From: Thozetella sp. PMI_491
Taxonomy: Eukaryota; Ascomycota; Sordariomycetes; Chaetosphaeriales; Chaetosphaeriaceae
Reading direction: 5' to 3'
Assembly: GCA_021432635.1 (NCBI GenBank)
Contig: MU270023.1
Location: 310,001-374,000 of the forward strand
DNA length: 64,000 nt
In this document: piece after piece, positions 55,465-64,000 of the stretch
Position numbering within the stretch: position 1 is the stretch's first letter
Layout: every line of letters starts with the position of its first letter
Notes under the pieces: generated by a model
Seen by the model: the letters and a program-made list of their open reading frames with translations, nothing else
What the model was told of the DNA's origin: nothing
Databases searched by the model: none
Position numbers and translations under genes: made by a program

Positions 55465-57165
55465 CTAGAGGTCCCCAAAGAGCCTTTCCTGCTCCTCCCC
55501 TACCAACGCCGAGCGCCGCCCCACATCCTCGGCCGTCCACGGCCCATGCTCCGTGATGTAGATGTCGATCTGGTCGGCCGGGCACCACTCGAAGGAGACG
55601 TTACGAGCCGAGGCCAGCGCCTTGTGCCGCCAGACCGAGGCAGCTGCCCGGCGCACCCGCTCACCGCACTCCTGCCCTCTCCACGTTTGCACGAGCTGCT
55701 CCGGATCGTTCTCCTCTATGACGTGCTGTGCCGCATTCCCAGGTGGAGCTACCTTTTCCGTCTCGGTGAGGACGACGACCTTGATAGCGCCCCCACCGAG
55801 AGTGGCCGCTTGCCTGGCGCAGAGGATCGCCGGCAAAGAGCCGGTCTTGTTGCTAACCGCTCCTGACTGCGCGACACGATCCGCGCCGACGACAACCACA
55901 TCGACCCCCTGCGCCGCCAGCCCAGCGGCCGCATCTGCGTAAAGTGTCACCGAGAGCCTCGATGCAGCGTCGGTGGCCGCTATCTCCTCCACCAAGCTCG
56001 CGGTGAACGTTACACCTTCGAACAGCGGCCGAGATTCTAGGACGCGAAGGTCGAGCGAGAAGCCGGAGACGGTTAGTAAGTGTCGGATGCCCAGAGCAAT
56101 AGTCGAGCTTTCCGAGAGCGTGAGGACGGCGAGGGGTTGCCCCGACGCCCGCTTGCCCGAAAAGGCTTCCTCTAGGTACTCGGCGAACGCCGCCGAGACT
56201 CGCCCCGCGGCCTCCGCGCCCCTCTGGGCGATGATGCCGTCCAGATCCTCCAAAACCGCTTCTTTCCATTGGGTGTCGTGCGGAAGGGCCGAAAGCGACT
56301 CTCGCCGGCGATCGACCTGTTGTAAAACGGAGAGCATGGCCACCATGATCGCAGCCCCCATACTCTCACGTCCATTTTTCCAGATGTGCCAAACCACGGA
56401 GCGAATGCTGGCCCACCAGCCCACGGACGAATCGCCGAGTTCCACTTTCTTCACGACGTCCCGAAAAAGTTGCAGCGCGATGCCAGCGAGCTGCCTTGCT
56501 CCGCTCTGGTAGTCGTGCTGGAGCCTCTCCAAGCCTGCGGAGAGCACCTCGCCGGCCGCCGCGCCGATGTCGAGCTCGAAGAAGACCCGGCGCAGGCTCT
56601 GGGCTAGCCGAGGCACACCACCAAATGCCTCAGAATCCTCCACCTGGAAAGGATCGTACCAAGCCCACGATTCGTGCTCCCAGTCAATCTGAATGCCCTG
56701 CTCACCTGCGCCGCCCTCTTCGGCCGTCTTCAGGCGGAACATAAACGGGAAGATGGTCCACTCCCGGCCAACGTCGCTGTCGACAAACGAGTAGCTCTTG
56801 CCCTGACGGACGAGAGCCAGCGAGCTCTGCGTCAAGGTCGTCTCCTCCTTGAGTTCCCGCCAAGCGGCGGCGAGGGGGGATGCATCCTCTTTGTCCACGC
56901 TCCCGGATATAGGAGCGAGGTGGTGCCTGCGACAGGGCGTTAATTAGCAACTGCCGGCGGGATCGATCCGGCAACGGCAGATCGCCGACTCATGACGAGC
57001 CTAAGGGGCCAGGGTAGCTGTCGAGGGCTGCACGCACTGGTAGGTTCGCACTCTGGCGCTCCGCCTGAACAAGGCCACCTTTGGCCCTCCGTCTGCGAGC
57101 TTGAATATGAACGAGGACACCACAGTCCTCTTGGTGATGTGCTGGGGCGGCGCCGGCTCGTCCAT
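55465..57165 (-). CDS. NUDIX hydrolase fused to eIF2B/ribose-bisphosphate-isomerase-like domain
   Basis: Minus-strand exons 57165-57038 and 56926-55465 (111-nt intron) give 529 residues. N-terminal domain (about 1-150): NUDIX hydrolase, with the box read as G51 ... WRELKEETTL (Arg66, Glu67, Glu70, Glu71); these acidic residues bind Mg in family members. The REUxEExGU Gly is Thr here. C-terminal domain (about 180-520): eIF2B alpha/beta/delta superfamily (PF01008), which also includes MtnA and ribose-1,5-bisphosphate isomerase. Seen: the motif VVVGADRVAQSGAVSNKTGS with Asp392, the catalytic or equivalent position of the isomerases. Their catalytic Cys region reads LTLSES (Ser314), so the isomerase Cys is apparently absent. 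The first exon is required to give the NUDIX fold its N-terminal strands. Cytosolic; reaction unproven. Confidence 0.85.
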
Positions 57166-60100
57166 GGGTACTTAAAGCCGCGCACAACTACCTCGGAGCG
57201 CTGGGTTTACCGAATGCGGGGGCCAAGTGCTCGCCTCCGCTAAGCAGATGTCGTCACGAGTCAGGAAGGTTGGCAGCAACAGGCAAAAGATCCGAGGATG
57301 TTCGGAGCTGAGATTAGCTAGCTGGAAGGGCCTACGAATCTACCCAAGCGCTGAAAGATTGGCTGCCGCCAATCGCCCTGCAAAGGGTAAGGTGAGTGAG
57401 GGGGATCCCACGCTCCAAAAACCCCGACGCAAATCATCAGAGCGCGGCAAAGGCGCCTGACCGTATGGAACATACTGTGGGCGCGGTAATGTAGGTACAG
57501 TACGGTATTCCGTACTCGCATCTCGCATTCCAGCGCAAAAGGCTCGCAAACAATTCAACAGAGGAAGGCGCAACCAAGCTAGCAAGCAACCAAGCAAACG
57601 CGGCACTTCTCAACAACATAGGCCTGCTCCTCGGCTATTCTACTATGTGCATCGCCCTTTCCCCTTCCCTGCCCTGCCCTGCGCGCTGCATGCACAAAGT
57701 GGCGGCTAGCGGAACGATCGCTTTATCTCATGTACGTAATATCTCCGTCCACATGGCAAACATGGTCGGCATCAGATTCGGTCAGCCACACCCGCGCCAA
57801 TCGCATCGAGTAGCGCCTCCCCATTGCACAAGCGGTTCCTCTACGGTGAGCTCTTTCCTGCCCGGACCGACAACACAGCTGCAGCCTGCAGCCGCTCCTC
57901 TCGGATCTGCGACATGGACGGGATCTACACGCGGGCCTGATCTGCAGACATCGTCGAACAGCGGGGAACGACATGCTATTCACGGCATGAGCAAGCCATG
58001 CAGGGGCACAATAGCTTCAGCCTGTACGAAGGCAACGGCAGGTTGATACGGCATCAACAGCAGACTGCCGAGGGGAATCTGCTCGACAGCAGCTTAGCTT
58101 CTGGTGGCAGTTGATCACTGCATGGGTCAACCCCTGCCTTCAAGGGGGTAGGTGGAAGCGGTCGACCGGCCACGAGTGCTTCGAACCAGGTTTGGTCTCA
58201 CTTGGTAATGGGCACATCATGGCAGAGCCCTTCGTCGAGGGCGATGCTTCCTTCAGACCATGGATATCCGTACAGGTGCGTGCCACCAGAGATCACATGC
58301 CGAACACACCGTCAGAGTTGTGTCAGTTAAGGTCCTCGAGTCTACTCAGCAATGTCGTGTGCAGGCAATGGCACTGGTTCAACGACATCCTTTTGTCGCC
58401 AATAGGCCTTCACACGCCACAATCAGCTGAGCTTTAGCGAAGATGCCTGCCCCTTGGTTCAAGGGACTCACTGGTGGTCATACCACAAAGCTTTCTCTCC
58501 CGATATGCACGATGGTCCCTGGGAATCGGCATTGCCAGTGTGCCAAAGAGAAATGGCATGCCTTGCGTCGAGGCCGGTCCGAAAGCCTCCCGGTATGTTT
58601 CCCTCGAATCGAGGCAACCAACAACAGAGAAGAGCATCAAAGCACAGAAGATCTTCACAGGCGTAAGGTTGGGCCTCGGCCAACAACGTCCAAGCAGATG
58701 CTCATTCTCCTGAGGCTACTGCATATTTTTAGGCTCTGCTGCAAGGTTCTACTGCATCCCAGCAGAAAGAGCCATCGCAATCTCAGCCTAAACGTGAGAA
58801 TGTAAGCTGTTAGCCTCTAGGTCATTACGGCGCGGGATGTGAGGTGTGCGTGTATCGTCTGGTCGTGAGAGCCGCCATCTCGAAGTGCATAAAAGACTAC
58901 AGATTGTCGCGTTGGCAATTTTCGTCGCCTTGTGTAATACCACGAGAGACATCGTGCTATCGTAGTGGATCCTTAGCCTTGGCGTTGCACATGCTGCATC
59001 GGCTCGAATGGCGAGCACAAAATCGCGAAGACGATGGGCAGTCGTGATGTCAATCCTGTGGCCGTATATTCGAGACACAGTTGGTCGCGCTCGCAATCTA
59101 TTGTCAGTTACACGACTGCACTTTGCCACTAGGCTACCTGCCCGAACGCGAGCCGCCCTCTGCCTCTGAGGAGTTCCCCATGGTCCGTGCGGAGCAGGAG
59201 GATCTCGAGCTCGCTGCTCTCCATCCAAGATCGCGTGAAATAGCCCAACCCTAAAAGGGGCCACTCCTGTGGCAGAACTGGTGGATGCAGACCGTGTGGC
59301 TGGCTTCCAAGGCGCGGGGGCAACGGGTGAATGGAAGCTGTGTGGTTCTGTCGGCCCCGAGGGGACAGCTTCTTCGTGCGCCAGGACAGAATCGTTGCTC
59401 AGGGCAGAAAGTTGAGGCAGACAGCATCGCCGCTCCCGTATTTAGGAAAGCCACCACGGGCCCCTGCTAACCAACTTTGTATCCTGTTAGCCTGGAGTTT
59501 CGGCTGGGTAGGAAGAAGGGCCCGTTTCGAGATGCAAAGATGGTACGGCCGGCGAGGTGCGGCCGGGCCCTGTCCTCTTTGGCTCTAGCTACGAAAAGCT
59601 TGCCGGCGCGGCGCTCAACCCCTGCCACCTACCGGAAAGCCGTCCCTACACTCCGATCTACGCGAGCATGTGGCTGACGGCAGCCCCCATTCGGTGCGAC
59701 CATAGCATGTGCAGTTCTTGCACGCGACTAGGTGGCGTAGGAAGCTTCCTGCTCTTGCCCGGCCTCGAAGGGTCGCTAAAGAGAAGGGAGATTGCGACAC
59801 GCAACTGGACGTCCGAGGGAGCGGCTCGCTTGCGGGCGCTCCGTGAGCTATCCAGCATTTACAAGTTTGAACCGAAACGACAGGGGACGAGCCAAGATGA
59901 AAAAAAAACTTTGCTCGCGCAAGCGTCGTACCTCGCCGCACCTTAGCCACGGTCCTGGTCCAACGATGAGATGAGTTGGAAGGTCGACATGAAGAGACTA
60001 TGCTCTGGGGTGCATAGCGTGATGATCGTGTCGGCCGGGGCCCCAGGAGTCCCCAGGAATCGCCCCGTCTCAAATTTAATATGGTCTAGCCCGCAACCGA

Positions 60101-60955
60101 CTGTCTGGACAATTCGCCGGCCAAGTATGTACTGAGAAGCCATTCTTCGTCCCGAGCGCCAGGTTATCCACCCGGCGCTTATGCGGCAGCAATATCGAGA
60201 AGGGTCCAGGTTCAGCGCCGTGGTAATTAATTGCGAGGCTTGAGCTCGGCCGTCGCTGGAAGCTACGCTGTGAGGGAACCGGACAAGACCCTCCAAGCAT
60301 ACCCGTGGCCTCGCAACGTCGCCGGTCGACCGAGTGTTGCACACGCAGCACCCACGCAGCCTCTAGCCCCGCGAGCCGTGGCCTCGAGCCTCGCGCTGCT
60401 GATCTGTGCCTAGGCGCTTAGACCCCCGCCCAAGGACATGCTGAGAGTACTCCGAACAGAGTATAGGAGGAGTGGGTCGAAGCTTGCGGGACGCGGCCCT
60501 CGTCTTTTCGGCCCAAACTGCCGACTTTCCTTCTCCCCCTAGCTGCTGTATTCCAGGCTAGGCCTGTAAAAGCAAGCCACCCCCAGATTCTGCTTCGTGA
60601 TTCCTCTAGCGCCGCCGCTCGAAGGGGATCTCGCAAGTCAAGGTTTGTCGTGGTGCCACCTAGAACCAGCATCCCTGCCGCCACAGCGACAGACTTGCCG
60701 AGGGCAGTCCTTAAAATATGTGCGGTGCATGTCTAGCGTCTGATTCGAGCGGTTGTCATGCACGATGGGCCGAGCAGAGCCATCTGCGTTCTCTTCGGCC
60801 CTCGAGCTGCCGCTGTAGCCTATCTCCTATCCTAGTAGCCAAGCCAACCGCCCCGATGCCGTCGTCAAGAGGAACGGTGGCGGCCACGTGTGGAACCCTC
60901 CTGTACGAGCACCCTTTGCATCAAGTGTAGCAGAAGAGACCTGCTAGGGACTCGG

Positions 60956-60970
60956 CCCCCCCCCCCCCCC
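60956..60970 (+). repeat. Homopolymer C15
   Basis: Fifteen consecutive C residues followed by a C/T-rich tract. The length is likely to be unstable in sequencing and in populations. Confidence 0.85.
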
Positions 60971-61547
60971 TTCTCTTCTTTCTTCCGCTGCCCCTTTGTC
61001 AGCGCCGCTTCTGCTCTCTGCCGCCTCCCGCCACAGCTCCCGCCAAGCCAACGTCGCAGTGACCCCCCCAAATACGGAATTCTAGATGGTCTCGCCCCAG
61101 GCCGTTCCGCCTGCGGTGGACCGCCCGGCCGCGGGGGAGCTAGCCAAACGTCGAAGCCATTCGCGAATCGCAAGCCCCTCCTCGCCTTCGGCACACGGGA
61201 TGGCTGGCCACATGCCCGTGCTGGCCAGCTTTCTCTGGTACCGGCGTCCAAACCCATGCAGACCGGGGTAACCACGGTCACTTCCCCACCCCCCTCGCGC
61301 CCCCCTAGCTCGTCTCCGTGCCGTCCTCCCCGCTCGCGTTTCTCCTACAGGTGCGCGTCGTCTGATGGTTAGTCCATGGATAGCAGCTTGCAAGACTGCC
61401 GAACTAGGCAAGCTTCCTTGCGCCGCACCGGAAGCTCGTAGCGTAGGATCCTAGTCTACACCCCAGCTGGGGCAGGAAGACGGCCTAGTGGGCCGACCCC
61501 CATTGCCCTCCCCCAGCTTCTCATTTCAAGGGACCCCCGATCGGCAG

Positions 61548-61556
61548 CATATATAA
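61548..61556 (+). promoter_or_regulatory. TATA box of MFS transporter gene
   Basis: CATATATAACC-type sequence about 190 nt before the chosen ATG. Its position decides the start codon: the in-frame ATG at 61560 lies only a few bases after it and would fall upstream of any transcription start. Confidence 0.55.
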
Positions 61557-61745
61557 CCAATGTCGCCCTCCTCAGATACACTACCACCTAGTCGTCAAGG
61601 GCTCCATCTCCCTCCCCTCCTCCCCTTACTCCCCACCTCTTTTTGCCCCCCATCCCGCCGCAGGGTTTCCGGTACGACCCAACGCAGCTTTGAGACCCTC
61701 TCGGTATACTCCTCCCTAACAACAAGAGACCGGCACGAATCAGAT

Positions 61746-63551
61746 ATGGCGCCCAACATCGGTATCACCTCCGTCTCGGCGGAGGTCGAGGTCGCCCAGG
61801 CCGAGGCCCCTCGCTTCCAGAAGGTCCAATGGACCAAGGAGCCGCATCTCCGGAAGCTCTACGCCTGTGCCGTCGTGCTGATGGTCGCCTCGGCCACCAC
61901 CGGTTACGACGGTATGCTCATCAACACGTCCCAGCAGATCACGCGCTGGGGCGAGTTCTTCGGCGATGATGTGGCCGACAACAACAAGCTCGGTATCCTC
62001 GTCAACATGTTCAACATTGGATCCATCATCTCCTTCTTCCTCACCCCCTATGTCGCCGATAACTACGGCCGTAAGACCGCTATTATCATCGGATGCGCCT
62101 TCATGATTCTCGGTGGATGCCTCACGGCGTTTTGCAATGGTTACGGAAGTAAGTTCTGGCCTTTGGGAGAGAGCCCCCTTGCGAGAGGCCGCACAAAGCT
62201 AACCTGCGTCTCCCAGTGTACCTCGGCGGCCGGTTCGTCTTGGGTTTCGGCAATTCGCTGGCCCAGATGTCTTCGCCCCTTCTGTTGACTGAAATCTGCC
62301 ACCCTCAGCATCGTGGTCCCGTCACGGCTATCTACAACTGCCTGTGGAACGCGGGTGCGCTGCTCGTGTCCTGCATCGGCTGGGGAACCTCCAACATCCA
62401 GAGCGAGTGGTCGTGGCGGTCCATTACCTTCATCCAGATCGTTCCTTCGCTGATCCAGATCATCTTCATCTGGTGGATCCCCGAGTCGCCTCGCTACCTC
62501 GCCAACAAGGACCGGCACGAGGAGGCGCTGGCCATGCTTGCCAAGTGGCACGCCGGTGGCAACGACCAGGACCCTACGGTGCAGTTCGAGTATCAGGAAA
62601 TCAAGGCGACTATCGAGATGGAGAAGCGTGCCGACGCCACTACCAGCTACGCCGACTTTGTGAAGACCAAGGGGAACCGATGGAGGCTGGCTATCATCAT
62701 CTCCCTTGGAGTGATTTCCCAGTGTGAGTATTCCCCGAGTGGAAGGGGTGAGGAAACTCGGGCTGACCTCCGTGTGCGTTTTTAGACTCCGGCAATGCGC
62801 TCTTCTCCAACTACATGAACAGCATCTATATCGGTGCCGGCATTACGGACGATAACAAGAAGCTGGGTCTGTCGACCGGCAAGACCATTCTCGATCTCAT
62901 CGTCACCATCAGCGCTGCCCTGAGCGTCGATAAGATCGGCCGCCGACCTCTATTCCTCACCTCATCCTTCGGCATGGTGGCTGCGTTCATCTGCTGGACC
63001 ATCACGGGTGCCGTATACGAGAACTCGGGCGAGTCCAACTCGGGTGCCGGCTACGCCCAGCTCGTCTTCATCTGGATCTTCGGCGTTTTCTACGACATTG
63101 GCTTCTCTGGCCTGCTCGTCGCCTACGCTCTCGAGATTCTGCCCTTCCACCTCCGCGCCAAGGGAATGATGATCATGAACATCACCGTCCAGGCCATCCT
63201 GGCTCTCGGAAAGTACGTCGCCCGCTCTACCTTCTCCCTTAGTAACCCCCAGACTGCGTTGCTAACCCGTGTGCCCACAGCCAAACCAACAAGCTTGCCT
63301 GGGACAACCTCCCGCACCACTGGCATTTCATGCTGTTCTACACCATCTGGGACCTCTGCGAGTTGGTGTTCGTGTGGTTCTTCTACGTCGAGACCAAGGG
63401 CCCGACGCTGGAGGAGATTTCGCGCATCTTCGACGGCGACGATGCCATCGCTCACATCGACCTCCACCAAGTCGAGAAGGAGATCCACACCGCCGAGCAC
63501 GAGGACCACGCCGTCGAGCGGGCCATGGCTACCGAGAAGACCGGCGTCTAG
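61746..63551 (+). CDS. MFS sugar transporter (sugar porter family)
   Basis: Twelve-span plasma-membrane sugar/proton symporter of the major facilitator sugar-porter family (PF00083), of the lactose/hexose permease type. Exons 61746-62148, 62217-62723, 62786-63212 and 63281-63551 join in frame to 535 residues. Signatures seen: GYDGMLINTSQQ in TM1, DNYGRKTAIIIGC (the D-x-x-G-R-K/R loop 2-3), GRFVLGFGNSLAQ with LLLTEICHPQHRG, PESPRYL in the central loop, DKIGRRPLF (loop 8-9), and VETKGPTLEEI at the C-terminus. The N-terminal leader of about 35 residues and the last 40 residues are hydrophilic. The in-frame ATG at 61560 is rejected (too close to the TATA box). The gene probably imports mono- or disaccharides released by enzymes such as the GH16 upstream. 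The exact sugar is unknown. Confidence 0.95.
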
Positions 63552-64000
63552 ACGCTCGCGCAGGCTCTGCGCGAGGGGCGGCCCGGTGCCGAGCGAATTG
63601 GGAACCTTATTCCGTAGGCTTGCATCGCATGCAGCGGACCTGGTGCAGAAATATTGGCATTTTCGAGTGTAGCTCAGTTGATAATCACCTTGATACCATG
63701 GAATAAAAATTCCTTCCGATTTTCTCTTCAAATGCGTATCCCTAGCGTGACTCGTTGGGGTTCGTTGTCTCATTGCTAGGGAGCGTTCGCAAATGTGAGC
63801 TCAATACCCCTTACTCAGCAGCCGAGAAACTTCGCGGGAGTCGAATGGATAAAAGAAATTGCAGTGAAATGGCGGTGCAAAGAACAAGCAGAAACAAACT
63901 TCAGTCCTAGCCTTTCTAATTTGACGAATTACGGAATACCTTTGGGACAGTAGCAGTAGTAGTAGAAGGTTACTTGGCTCTCAAGCTTGCAAGGTCTGTA
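63552..64000. other. 3' flank to window end
   Basis: No gene seen. It contains the 3' end of the MFS gene and an (AGT)n run at 63950-63966. Confidence 0.55.
63950..63966 (+). repeat. (AGT)n microsatellite
   Basis: About five AGT/AGC units near the right edge of the window. Confidence 0.75.

Larger units (their letters stand above)
57166..61745. other. 4.6-kb gene-poor region upstream of MFS gene
   Basis: No motif-bearing frame. Open frames are short, overlap on both strands and contain no family signature. A 15-base C run lies at 60956-60970. A search by eye for tRNA A- and B-box pairs found one weak A-box-like word on the minus strand near 59110-59150 without a proper B box. Confidence 0.45.

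Noticed and set aside
58788-59264. 158-codon minus-strand frame and a tRNA-like A-box word near 59110-59150
   Set aside because: No coding motif; the word has no matching B box, and the cloverleaf could not be drawn by eye.
60890-61372. 160-codon plus-strand frame crossing the C15 tract
   Set aside because: Pro/Ser-rich composition and the homopolymer indicate non-coding DNA.
61560-61745. N-terminal extension of the MFS frame
   Set aside because: Its ATG lies immediately after the TATA box and the extension is a C/T-rich leader, so it is judged 5' UTR.

Overview
This window comes from a filamentous ascomycete, most likely a Sordariomycete. Coding DNA is GC-rich. Genes are interrupted by short introns (about 47-190 nt) with GTRNGY-type donors and C/TAG acceptors. 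The families are typical of Pezizomycotina: HET-domain, fungalysin, AA9 and GH16/CBM1, Zn2Cys6, SRR1-like and a siderophore-type NRPS. AT-richer blocks and a broken AA9 gene with CpA-to-TpA type lesions suggest past repeat-induced point mutation (RIP). Nothing in the sequence fixes the species.

Layout. 1-10.6 kb (all + strand): the 3' end of an NRPS with a terminal condensation domain, a complete six-exon OPT oligopeptide transporter, a small predicted membrane protein, and a BAHD-type HxxxD acyltransferase. This could be the edge of a secondary-metabolite or siderophore locus. 13-18 kb: a secreted fungalysin M36 metalloprotease (+) and a secreted amidase-signature enzyme (-), arranged tail to tail. 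20-27.3 kb: a HET-domain incompatibility-type protein (-), a decayed AA9 LPMO pseudogene (+), and an SRR1-like protein (+). 28-32.5 kb: an AHSA1/SRPBCC protein, an F-box/LRR-like protein, and a frameshifted gene remnant (-). 34-41.5 kb: a modin-like membrane-anchored protein, a low-complexity protein with a tiny conserved-looking first exon, and an HpcH/HpaI-type aldolase. 46.6-48.6 kb: a second F-box-like protein with an acidic tail. 50.6-57.2 kb: a secreted GH16 glycosidase with a CBM1 tail (+), then a Zn2Cys6 regulator (-) and a NUDIX/eIF2B-like fusion protein (-). 61.7-63.6 kb: an MFS sugar transporter (+).

Long gene-poor stretches separate these blocks, chiefly 10.6-13.1, 41.5-46.6 and 57.2-61.7 kb. 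The 43.6-44.9 kb part holds a diverged ~20-bp tandem repeat and a cluster of TACTCCGT/ACGGAGTA words.

Working together: fungalysin, amidase, GH16/CBM1, the dead LPMO and the sugar and peptide transporters fit a saprotrophic degrade-and-import lifestyle. The Zn2Cys6 factor next to GH16 is a possible local regulator. The NRPS, OPT and acyltransferase could be one metabolite locus. All exon boundaries were read by hand from splice signals and frame continuity.
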